Below are positions 32,169-39,157 of a stretch of DNA of 39,157 nucleotides, one piece after another. The notes below the pieces were generated by a model. The model made no database searches. It was given only the letters and a program-made list of their open reading frames with translations, and was not told the DNA's origin. The stretch spans positions 75,974-115,130 of the forward strand of contig JASLOA010000007.1 of the NCBI GenBank assembly GCA_030745755.1. The letters are read 5' to 3'. The translations under genes were made by a program, and so were the position numbers. Position 1 is the stretch's first letter. Each line of letters opens with the position of its first letter. The stretch comes from Kiritimatiellia bacterium (GTDB taxonomy: Bacteria; Verrucomicrobiota; Kiritimatiellia; UBA8416; JABMPJ01).

Positions 32169-33443
32169 GTGGCGCCCGCCGACAGCCGCACCGAGGCCCT
32201 GCGCATCCTTTCTCGTTGGCTTGGAACATCCGAGTTTCCCGACCGCATGATCTCCGGTACCGGACGCGACCGCGCTTTCCTTACCGAGTTGGTCTACGGA
32301 GCCATCCGCAACCGCCGCGCACTCGAATGGCTGGCGACTCAGTGTTCTGATCGCACCCCCACCCCTTCCACGCTGCCCGCTCTCATGCTCGGGATACAGC
32401 AGATCCTGTTCATGGATGGTGTGCCCGACTACGCAGCCGTAAATGACACCGTCAATGCGCTACGCGCCACGACACGCCATCGCGGCCGCGTATCATACGT
32501 GAACGCGATTCTGCGCCGGGTCACCCGTGAGCGGGAGCAGCTCCTGGTTGAACTTGCAGAGCAACCGATCGCTGTTCGCGAATCTCATCCGGATGACCTC
32601 GTCGAACGCTGGACCGCCACCTACGGCGACGCCCGCTGTGCGAGCCTGTGTCACTGGAACAACACGCGACCGGGCATTGTGCTTCGGCCCCGCCCGGGAC
32701 CGGCCGCCTTCGAAAGCTACTGCGCCCGCCTCAACGCGTCCGGCATAGCCTTTGAACCGCACCCCTACCGTCCCAATGAGTTCCTGGCCATTAGCCATGG
32801 AACGCGCGCAACCGATCTACCTGGATTCAGCGATGGCGAGTGCGCCATCCAGGACCCTGCCACGGTGGTTGGGGTCGACCTGCTCGACCCCCAACCGGGA
32901 GAGCGGATCCTGGATGCCTGCGCCTCACCGGGCGGCAAGACGGCTGTTATGGCAGACAGGACCGGCGAGGACGGCGATATCATAGCGTGCGATGTGCACG
33001 CCGATCGCATGGCGTTGCTCGAGGATACGCTCAAGCGCCTGCACCTGGACCGTGTTGACATCCTCAAGGCTGACCTGCGGAAAGAGCAACTTCCGGACGT
33101 CCTGGTAAGTGCCCCCTTCGATCGTATCCTGCTCGATGTCCCCTGCTCCAACACGGGTGTCCTACGCCGCCGTCCCGATGCCCGTTGGCGCTTTGATGCA
33201 AAGCGCCTTGGCAAGGTCACGGCCCTGCAGCGTGCGCTGCTCGACCGTACGGCCGAGCTTCTGAAGCCGGGCGGCTGCCTGGTCTACAGCACCTGCAGTC
33301 TTGAGCCGGAGGAGAACCAGGGCCAGGTCGATGCATGGCTGAGCGACAATCCCGCCTTCAGTCTCACGACATCCCAAACACTCTTTCCGCCGGAAACCCG
33401 GACGGATGGTGCCTATGCCGCTGCGCTGCTCAAGAAAGGCTAG
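32169..33443 (+). CDS. rsmB: 16S rRNA (cytosine-5) methyltransferase RsmB
   Basis: 424 residues. The N-terminal 130 residues are a NusB-like RNA-binding domain, and the rest is an S-adenosylmethionine methyltransferase. The cofactor loop is DACASPGGKT starting at D249, motif IV is DVPCSNTGVLRRRPD with Cys326, and motif VI is STCSLEPEEN with the nucleophile Cys376. Two cysteines in these places mark RNA m5C methyltransferases; the NusB domain and length point to RsmB, which modifies C967 of 16S rRNA. It starts at GTG 32169, next to the stop codon of the small membrane protein. It ends before a palindromic repeat shared with the convergent PhoH gene. Confidence 0.93.
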   Translation: MAPADSRTEALRILSRWLGTSEFPDRMISGTGRDRAFLTELVYGAIRNRRALEWLATQCSDRTPTPSTLPALMLGIQQILFMDGVPDYAAVNDTVNALRATTRHRGRVSYVNAILRRVTREREQLLVELAEQPIAVRESHPDDLVERWTATYGDARCASLCHWNNTRPGIVLRPRPGPAAFESYCARLNASGIAFEPHPYRPNEFLAISHGTRATDLPGFSDGECAIQDPATVVGVDLLDPQPGERILDACASPGGKTAVMADRTGEDGDIIACDVHADRMALLEDTLKRLHLDRVDILKADLRKEQLPDVLVSAPFDRILLDVPCSNTGVLRRRPDARWRFDAKRLGKVTALQRALLDRTAELLKPGGCLVYSTCSLEPEENQGQVDAWLSDNPAFSLTTSQTLFPPETRTDGAYAAALLKKG

Positions 33444-33483
33444 TGTCGTGATTCAGAAATCCGCGAAACAATTATCTTTACGA

Positions 33484-33559
33484 TGTCATCCCGAGCGAAG
33501 TCGAGGGATCTCAATCCCGTTGAGTGCCGTGGAGATCCCTCGGCAAGCTCGGGATGACA
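33484..33559. repeat. Palindromic element, family A, short copy (76 bp)
   Basis: The left arm TGTCATCCCGAGCGAAGTCG then AGGGATCTC (33484-33512) faces the right arm GAGATCCCTCGGCAAGCTCG then GGATGACA (33532-33559). This is the inner core of the 147-base element at 5.2 kb in opposite orientation, without the TTGCC ends. It lies between the convergent rsmB and PhoH-like genes and may end both transcripts. Confidence 0.85.
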
Positions 33560-33605
33560 TAGCAAAGCTTCTTCCTTTGCGAACTTGCCAATCGGCACAC
33601 TAGTA

Positions 33606-34937
33606 CTAGAGCAGATCACTGGCCAACTCGGCGAGGTCCGAGCGTTCGCCCTTCTCGAGGTTGACATGGGCGTAAATCAGTTGACCGCGCATCTTCTCAA
33701 TAAGATGGCTCAGGCCATTCGACTGCGAGTCGAGGTAGGGGTGATCGATCTGGTAGATATCGCCAGTGAACACAATCTTGGTGCCCTCACCCGCCCGCGT
33801 GATAATGGTCTTGATCTCATGCGGGGTTAGGTTCTGACCTTCATCCACAATGAAGAAGGTATTCACCAGGCTGCGCCCGCGTATATAGGAGAGTGGCGTG
33901 ATGACCAGCTCTTCTTCGTCGAGAAGCTTGCGGATGTTCTTGTGGCGCGTATCGGACTTCGCGAACTGGTTGCGGATCACGCCCAGGTTGTCATAGAGCG
34001 GCTGCATGTAGGGGGCCAACTTCTCATCGATCTCGCCGGGCAGAAAGCCCGTATCCTTGTTGCTGAGCGGGACAATCGGGCGGGCGAGCAGGATCTGCTT
34101 GTATTGCTTGCGCGATTCCAGCGCCGCCGCCAGAGCCAGCAACGTCTTGCCCGTTCCTGCCTTACCGGTCAGTGTCACCAGCGGGATGGCCGGGTTCAGC
34201 AAGGCGCAGAGGGCGAAGATCTGCTCCGCGTTACGCGGCATGATGTTGTAGACGGGGGCCTTGTCGACGTGCCGCAACATCTTGCCTTCGGCATCGTAGG
34301 TTCCCAATCCCGACTTCTTGCCGCACCGCAGGATGACAAACTCATTGGGCGTCAGGTCATCACCAAACGGCACCTCCGCCACCGGCAGTTCCTGGGGCGC
34401 TGTGTATAGCCGTTCAACCAGTTCCGGGTCCACGTCCTCTTCCATGCGCTTGCCCGTGTAGAGCTCGGAGACATCGCGCACCCTGTCGGTCGTGTAGTCG
34501 TGCGCTTTAAGCCCAACGGCCTTGGCCTTGAGTCGCAAGTTGACATCCTTGGACACCAGGAACACATCGCGATCGGTATGCTCTTCAGCAAGTGTATAGC
34601 CGATATTCAGGATACGATGGTCCGGCTCACTGCCCGCAAAATTGAGGCGCAGGTCCTGATGCATCGGGCGCGCCAGCCCCACGCTGAGGCGGCCCCGGCC
34701 CGGCCCCATCCGCACCCCATCCTCAAACAACTTGTCGCCACTCAGATCGTCCAGCTTGCGAAGGAACGTACGGGCATGATAGCTGATGCTCTCGTGCCCC
34801 TTCTTGAAGTGGTCCAATTCCTCCAGAACGACGATCGGGATCACGACATCGTGTTCTTCGAATTGGTCTATGCAGGCGCTGTCGTGTAAAATGACATTCG
34901 TATCAAGGATGAAGATCTTGCGTTCCGCGTCTGTCAT
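33606..34937 (-). CDS. PIN-PhoH fusion protein (YlaK/PhoH2-like)
   Basis: 443 residues. The N-terminal PIN ribonuclease domain has D12 in FILDTNVILHD and acidic E39-E40 in VVLEELDHF, with a later DVFLVSKDVNL. The PhoH ATPase has Walker A GKAGTGKT (258-265) and Walker B VDEGQN (from 364), followed by FTGDIYQID. Such PhoH2 proteins are ATP-driven RNA helicase/nucleases. ATG 34937 has AGGAGAG upstream. It lies 22 bases after the rubrerythrin-like gene and is probably co-transcribed, which hints at a stress role, but the pairing may be incidental. Confidence 0.95.
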   Translation of the reverse strand: MTDAERKIFILDTNVILHDSACIDQFEEHDVVIPIVVLEELDHFKKGHESISYHARTFLRKLDDLSGDKLFEDGVRMGPGRGRLSVGLARPMHQDLRLNFAGSEPDHRILNIGYTLAEEHTDRDVFLVSKDVNLRLKAKAVGLKAHDYTTDRVRDVSELYTGKRMEEDVDPELVERLYTAPQELPVAEVPFGDDLTPNEFVILRCGKKSGLGTYDAEGKMLRHVDKAPVYNIMPRNAEQIFALCALLNPAIPLVTLTGKAGTGKTLLALAAALESRKQYKQILLARPIVPLSNKDTGFLPGEIDEKLAPYMQPLYDNLGVIRNQFAKSDTRHKNIRKLLDEEELVITPLSYIRGRSLVNTFFIVDEGQNLTPHEIKTIITRAGEGTKIVFTGDIYQIDHPYLDSQSNGLSHLIEKMRGQLIYAHVNLEKGERSDLAELASDLL

Positions 34938-34959
34938 GGGCTCTCCTGCTGCCAGCCGG

Positions 34960-35445
34960 CTATGCTTTGAGTTTCTTGAGCTCGGCGGTCAGCGTGACGA
35001 GGTGCTGCTTCTCTTCCTCGATGATGAAATCTATCTTGTTCTTGCCCAGGGCCTCAGGAACCACGTCCTTCATGCCCAGGTAGAACAGCACGGCATCCTT
35101 CTCCAGCCCGATCGCGAGGCGAAGGATCTCTTCGATCGTCTCGCTGCCGGTGAGTGCAGCCGTGATCCTAGGTGAGCCCTCCAGCTTGTAGCCGTCCGCC
35201 ATGGTGGCAAGATACGCGCCGGCCTCATCATAAAGATCCATCGACTCACCCACGTCGGAAAACTGCTCCTTCATCTTCTGGAAGGTCGTCACATGCTCCT
35301 TCTCCATGTTCGCCAGGTTCATAAAGTACTCGCGCGTGGTCTCGTCCTTCTGCATGTCCGCAGCCTGTTGGTAGAATGCCTGACCATTGCGTTCAATCTG
35401 TACGGCCATGGCGAAGATCTCATCTGCATTAAACCTGATACTCAT
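34960..35445 (-). CDS. Ferritin-like diiron protein (rubrerythrin-like, no rubredoxin domain)
   Basis: 161 residues, a four-helix bundle. Diiron ligands fit E18, E48-x2-H51, E115 and E145-x2-H148. The C-terminal rubredoxin domain of classical rubrerythrin is absent, so it may act as an erythrin-like peroxidase with an external electron donor, or in iron handling. ATG 35445 is chosen over the adjacent ATG 35448 because GAGGAGG is then six bases away. It is the first gene of the two-gene transcript with the PhoH-like gene. With the flavodiiron protein it forms the oxygen-defence content of the window. Confidence 0.88.
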   Translation of the reverse strand: MSIRFNADEIFAMAVQIERNGQAFYQQAADMQKDETTREYFMNLANMEKEHVTTFQKMKEQFSDVGESMDLYDEAGAYLATMADGYKLEGSPRITAALTGSETIEEILRLAIGLEKDAVLFYLGMKDVVPEALGKNKIDFIIEEEKQHLVTLTAELKKLKA

Positions 35446-35522
35446 CATTATCCTCCTCTAATTATGGTGCAGCTATGGTGACAGATCCCGCCCCTTGACA
35501 GCAAGCGCCATCTGATGGGCGC

Positions 35523-35552
35523 GCAGGCAACAGAAATGCAGGCAACAGAAAT
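35523..35552 (+). repeat. 15-base tandem duplication upstream of the oxidoreductase
   Basis: GCAGGCAACAGAAAT occurs twice in direct tandem (35523-35537 and 35538-35552). The nine bases AAGCGCCAT also occur on either side (35503 and 35568). It lies in the 180-base gap between the divergent rubrerythrin-like and oxidoreductase genes. Confidence 0.75.
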
Positions 35553-35554
35553 GC

Positions 35555-35582
35555 TTGCGCCCTGAGAAAGCGCCATTAGACT
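35555..35582 (+). promoter_or_regulatory. Possible promoter for the Gfo/Idh/MocA gene
   Basis: TTGCGC (35555-35560) and TAGACT (35577-35582) are separated by 16 bases. This is a weak match directly after the tandem duplication. Confidence 0.28.
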
Positions 35583-35627
35583 GCTTTCCTTCCATGCATG
35601 TCAGAAAAGCGTAAAGGTCTGACCTCT

Positions 35628-36869
35628 ATGAGCATCACCCGTTCCTACAGGTGGCAATCCCCCGACGTTGGCGAGGCCGGCTCAAACGGCAATGCCGATG
35701 CCTGCACCCTCCGCGTGGGCCTGGTCGGCTTAGGCCTCATGGGCGATATCACGTTGTGCGATCTGCTGGCCCGCACGGACGTCATGGTCACGGCCCTCTG
35801 TGATGTCGATGCCAGCCGGCTCGCAGCCGCCACCGAGAAGCTCTCGGCGCAACAGGGCGCGGGGACTGTCACGTGCTTCCGCGACTTCCGTGAGCTCCAC
35901 CGTCGGGAGGACGTTGATGCCGTCATCATCAGCACACCCGACCATTGGCATGCCATCCAGGGCATAGACGCCATGCGTTGCGGCAAGGATGTCTATATCG
36001 AGAAACCCCTCACGCTGACCATCGCCGAAGGACGTCGGCTTTGCGACGTTGCGTCCGAAACCGAACGCGTCTGCCAGACAGGAAGCCAGCAACGGTCGGC
36101 ACGTGAGTTCAGACACGCCTGCGAACTGATTCGTAACGGCGCCATAGGAGAAGTGCAGTCCGTTGCTATCCGCATTCCGCCGCCTAACCGGCACAGCGAA
36201 TCGATCAGCGACTCTGCACCGGTGCCGCAAGAGCTGGACTACGACCTGTGGCTCGGGCCGGCGCCCTGGCGCCCCTACCGTGAAGAGACCTGTCACTATG
36301 CGTTCCGCTATGTGTCCGATTTCTCAGGCGGGCAGATGACCAACTGGGGAGCGCACAACCTTGACATCGTACAATGGGCTCTCAATGCCGACAGCTCCGG
36401 GCCGGTGCGCGTGAAAGGTACGGGCGTTTTCCCCCAAGATGGAATCTACGACACGCCCACTGGCATGGACGTCACATGGGATTATGCCAGCGGGGCAAAG
36501 GTACACTGCACAACAGGCAAGCCCCGTTGCACGTTCATCGGCACAGCCGGCACGATCACGGTTGGGCGAGGCCATTTTGAGGCCACGCCGATTGAACTCG
36601 AAGATGCCGCGTTGCCCCCGGATGCCGTTCGTCTCTATCGCAGCGACGACCACATGGGGAACTTCCTCGACTGCGTGCGCAGCCGCCAACAGACCATCTG
36701 CCCGATGGAAACGGGACACCGCAGCGCTACGGTCTGCCACCTGGGCAACATAGCGATGCGCCTGGGACGTGCACTTGAATGGGATCCCGTCAGCGAATCA
36801 TTCGCCAACGACGATGAAGCCAATGCCATGCGGTCCCGTCCCATGCGCGCACCGTGGTCGCTGGACTAG
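35628..36869 (+). CDS. Gfo/Idh/MocA-family oxidoreductase
   Basis: 413 residues. The N-terminal Rossmann fold has VGLVGLGLMGD, the catalytic-lysine motif is in DVYIEKPLTL, and the C-terminal domain has GGQMTNWGAHNLDIVQWAL with the family's catalytic His. It should oxidise or reduce a sugar or inositol-like compound with NAD(P). No Tat signal is seen, although many PVC relatives have one, so it is cytosolic. ATG 35628 with AAAGG ten bases upstream is preferred to ATG 35598, which lacks a ribosome site. It stands alone; the convergent GH20 gene may supply a related sugar. Confidence 0.92.
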   Translation: MSITRSYRWQSPDVGEAGSNGNADACTLRVGLVGLGLMGDITLCDLLARTDVMVTALCDVDASRLAAATEKLSAQQGAGTVTCFRDFRELHRREDVDAVIISTPDHWHAIQGIDAMRCGKDVYIEKPLTLTIAEGRRLCDVASETERVCQTGSQQRSAREFRHACELIRNGAIGEVQSVAIRIPPPNRHSESISDSAPVPQELDYDLWLGPAPWRPYREETCHYAFRYVSDFSGGQMTNWGAHNLDIVQWALNADSSGPVRVKGTGVFPQDGIYDTPTGMDVTWDYASGAKVHCTTGKPRCTFIGTAGTITVGRGHFEATPIELEDAALPPDAVRLYRSDDHMGNFLDCVRSRQQTICPMETGHRSATVCHLGNIAMRLGRALEWDPVSESFANDDEANAMRSRPMRAPWSLD

Positions 36870-36991
36870 AGTCGCGAGCCAATTTCACTGTTACTCGGAT
36901 CAATGGTAGCAGCGTAGATCATGGGTGTGATTCTCCGTTTACCCCAAGCGAGGCGTTTAGGCTGTAGGGATTCATCCCACGTTCGGCACTC

Positions 36992-37050
36992 TGTCATCCC
37001 GAGTGAAGTCGAGGGATCTCCTACTTGCTGAGCAGCATGGAGATCCCTCG
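36992..37050. repeat. Palindromic element, family A, partial copy (59 bp)
   Basis: TGTCATCCCGAGTGAAGTCG then AGGGATCTCC (36992-37021) is followed after 17 bases by GGAGATCCCTCG (37039-37050). The right arm breaks off there, so this copy is shorter than the one at 33.5 kb. It lies between the convergent oxidoreductase and GH20 genes. The rest of the 237-base gap shows nothing else. Confidence 0.8.
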
Positions 37051-37106
37051 GGGGCGTCAGCCGCACGCGGCGCGGCCCTGCACCCAATGCGAAGACCCGT
37101 GTCGGA

Positions 37107-38999
37107 CTACTTCGCCAATTGACGACACTCCGCCTCTGCCGCACGCATGAGGCGGAGGTTGTCGCTCAGTTTCGAGGGACGGAACCGCGTACGCCATAGC
37201 GTCTCGAAACCGTCCCGCAATGAGGCCATGGCGTCGGCCCACGCCGTGAACTCGGCGGCGGGAATCTTGCACCCGCTGCGGTAGGCCTGCCCGAGCAAAG
37301 AACGCTCGGCCGCGAGCGTGTCCATGGCAGCGGCGAGACGATAGTCTGCCAGGGCATGCAGCTCAAAGTCGAGCAGCGCCGAATCAGGCTCCGGCCACAA
37401 GCCGGGAACCGACAGCATGTCGACCACCGATGCAAGGGCATCCGTCTTACCACGTTCAATCATGCTCGGGAACTGGTCCGGGTAATGCCCCACCAGTGAC
37501 ACACGCCTGAAGCGCTTGACGAAACGGTTGGACGGTTCCCGCAGCGGCTCAACGAGGGCGTGATAGAGACAGCGGCTGTCGGGATTCACGAGTCCGGCCA
37601 CCTCGCCCAGTGTACGGATCGCATCCGCCAGTCGGCCGCTGCGGTCACCGAAAGTCTGCGCCGCAAACGTCTGCGTGAATGTGGCGTCGTCCACGCCCGC
37701 GCCATACCAGGCCCGCGCAGCACCGTGGGCGTAGCCGTGCAGGCTAACGCCGAGCGGATTGCGATGCCCGAAGTCACCCCAGTCCGTATTCAGAACGCCC
37801 TCCGCCTTGTGCCGCTTGCCCGCACGCACGAAGTTGGTGACGTTAGCCATCGCATTGGGCAGGTCGGTGCCATGCCGTTGCCAGCTGCTGGTTCCGGGAC
37901 AGACCATCGTGGACAGACCGGCCTCGCTGAACTCGCGGGTGCGCGGCATCAAGGAACCCTTGGCCGCATAGTCCCAGTTCAGCATCACGACATCCTTCGG
38001 GAACTCAGGGATAAGCTCGGGGTACTTCAGAACAATGTCGCCCCAGATATTCATCCGCTTGCCGTGCTTGTCACATAGCTTGTGCAGTCTAAGCAGGAAG
38101 TTGAGGTAGACGCGGCCGCGCCCGATCCGGTCGGCCGTGCGCTTGCTACGCCCCTGGCCCAGTTCCCACGGCTCATCACAGCAGCAGTTCATATCCTCGG
38201 CTTCGAAGAGGGGCACGAACTCGGAGTAGAGGTCCTCCGTCAGGCGAAACGCCTTGGGATCTGTCGGACACAACATCGTCCCGCCCTCCCAGCCGGCATG
38301 CCCGGGCTTCTCCGCCAGGTGAATATACTCGGGGTGCTGCAGAATCAACTCGGCGTGACTGAGCGTCGCCATCGAGGGCACAAAACGGACATGATGGAGA
38401 CGACAGTGCGCTTGGATCGCCAGAATATCCTCGGGTGTATAGGGGCTGAAGCCCTTACCAATGGCCGGATGCGCCGCCCAGGTGAACGTGTTCTTGATGT
38501 AGATCTGAAACTCGTTCAGCTTCCAATGCGCCAGCCGCTCAATCAGCTCTTTGAGCGTCTCCACCGTTGGCACCTTCCCCCGCGCCACATCGTAGTAGAC
38601 CCCGCGCCGCGCAAAGTCGGGCGCATCGTCAATCCGACAGCAGGAGAGCTTACGGCCTGCGGCCGCCACCAGCTCGCGCAGCGTCTGAATACCGTAGTAG
38701 ACCCCGGCATCGGCCGATGCACTGATCACGACCTGCTTCTTCTCAACAACCAGGCGGTACCCTTCTCTGGCACGGATGGATGGATCGCGCCGAACCACCA
38801 CCGTCCCCTCCCCCGCGGCATTGAAACGACAAGACACGCGCCCGCCAAGATGGCGGCGCAGATCGAGCGCCAACTGCCCAAGCGGCAGCCCATCTGCATC
38901 GCGACTGCTGTTGAGCCGAATCACGTCCGGCCAGGTGAAAAGACCAGGAAGCTCGCGACACCGGCGAACGGGAATCAGGAAGGAAGCGCCACTGGACAT
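37107..38999 (-). CDS. Glycoside hydrolase family 20 beta-N-acetylhexosaminidase
   Basis: 630 residues. A GH20b-like N-terminal domain (about 1-125, ending with GVYYGIQTLRELV) precedes the barrel, which opens at DDAPDFARRGVYYDVARGK. The catalytic pair is D275-E276 in CCCDEPWELGQG; the classical preceding HxGG is not present, as in a divergent GH20 branch. The rest has NIWGDIVLKYPELIP and LNWDYAAKGS. No signal peptide is seen, so it probably acts in the cytosol on short chitin, glycan or muropeptide sugars. ATG 38999 has GAGGAG seven bases upstream. The family A repeat begins about 20 bases upstream of the start codon, so the promoter must lie in or beyond it. Confidence 0.9.
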   Translation of the reverse strand: MSSGASFLIPVRRCRELPGLFTWPDVIRLNSSRDADGLPLGQLALDLRRHLGGRVSCRFNAAGEGTVVVRRDPSIRAREGYRLVVEKKQVVISASADAGVYYGIQTLRELVAAAGRKLSCCRIDDAPDFARRGVYYDVARGKVPTVETLKELIERLAHWKLNEFQIYIKNTFTWAAHPAIGKGFSPYTPEDILAIQAHCRLHHVRFVPSMATLSHAELILQHPEYIHLAEKPGHAGWEGGTMLCPTDPKAFRLTEDLYSEFVPLFEAEDMNCCCDEPWELGQGRSKRTADRIGRGRVYLNFLLRLHKLCDKHGKRMNIWGDIVLKYPELIPEFPKDVVMLNWDYAAKGSLMPRTREFSEAGLSTMVCPGTSSWQRHGTDLPNAMANVTNFVRAGKRHKAEGVLNTDWGDFGHRNPLGVSLHGYAHGAARAWYGAGVDDATFTQTFAAQTFGDRSGRLADAIRTLGEVAGLVNPDSRCLYHALVEPLREPSNRFVKRFRRVSLVGHYPDQFPSMIERGKTDALASVVDMLSVPGLWPEPDSALLDFELHALADYRLAAAMDTLAAERSLLGQAYRSGCKIPAAEFTAWADAMASLRDGFETLWRTRFRPSKLSDNLRLMRAAEAECRQLAK

Positions 39000-39018
39000 A
39001 CCACATCTCCTCTTTGGA

Positions 39019-39157
39019 CGGAGTGTTGCCCAAAAGGAGATCCCTCGACTTCGCTCGGGATGACACTCTTGGGATAGTCGAATTCCTTAGAGAACTGTCA
39101 TGCTGAGCTTGCCGAAGCATCTCGCCGAAGGCGCTTTCCGATTTGGGCAACACGCCT
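39019..39157. repeat. Palindromic MITE-like element, family A, copy at the window end
   Basis: GTGTTGCCCAAA (39023-39034) and TTTGGGCAACAC (39142-39153) are perfect 12-base inverted ends. Within, AGGAGATCCCTCGACTTCGC and TGTCATGCTGAGCTTGCCGA follow the same order as in the copy at 5.2 kb. The element may extend beyond the window by a few bases. Confidence 0.85.

Noticed and set aside
38082..39077. 331-residue open frame on the plus strand
   Set aside because: It lies opposite the GH20 gene and runs into the palindromic repeat; no recognisable domain.

Overview
The window is a high-GC bacterial chromosome segment carrying about 31 protein genes, packed into short operons on both strands. It has Gram-negative outer-membrane functions (an LptE-like lipoprotein, a BamD-like TPR protein, a porin, a beta-barrel protein, an O-antigen-ligase-like protein). 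It also has oxygen-protection proteins typical of anaerobes (a flavodiiron protein and a rubrerythrin-like protein). Several families are frequent in the PVC group (GH20, Gfo/Idh/MocA dehydrogenase, sugar isomerase, UroD-like methyltransferase, leucine-rich repeat protein). My best guess is a member of Kiritimatiellota, Lentisphaerota or Verrucomicrobiota. This is inferred from gene content and protein character, not from a phylogeny.

Layout. Positions 2-3391 (+) hold the 3' end of a probable glycoside hydrolase and a REC-GAF-like-GGDEF-REC-HD-GYP cyclic-di-GMP protein. Positions 3436-5097 (-) hold a double-SIS MurQ/GCKR-like protein. Positions 5571-11509 (+) hold rpsB (with a long Lys/Ala/Glu tail), tsf, a CDP-alcohol phosphatidyltransferase, a sugar isomerase and mutS. 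A flavodiiron protein (-) faces a UroD-like protein plus RdgC-like protein pair (+). Positions 15295-19864 (-) hold pyrK-pyrD, a 543-residue membrane-anchored unknown and an O-antigen-ligase-like protein, divergent from rpsT.

From 20268 to 28504 (-) two blocks follow. The first is lptE, a BamD-like gene and an ABC-F ATPase. The second is a complete sodium:solute symporter module: DUF4212 small subunit, VC_2705-type symporter, cNMP/CBS/DUF294 regulator and DEDDh exonuclease. A porin-like gene is transcribed divergently from the module, which suggests paired outer- and inner-membrane uptake of one substrate, perhaps a short carboxylate. An LRR protein (-) is then divergent from an outer-membrane beta-barrel protein, which is followed by a small membrane protein and rsmB (+). 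A rubrerythrin-like gene and a PIN-PhoH gene (-), a Gfo/Idh/MocA oxidoreductase (+) and a GH20 hexosaminidase (-) close the window.

The most striking non-coding content is two or three families of palindromic, MITE-like elements. Five of the seven copies sit between convergent genes, where they may also end transcription. I saw no tRNA, rRNA, CRISPR array, transposase, phage gene or replication origin. I did not find a wholly new defence-type system. The best leads are the symporter/regulator/exonuclease/porin block, the GCKR-like SIS protein with an altered active site, the UroD-like/RdgC-like gene pair, and the repeat families.
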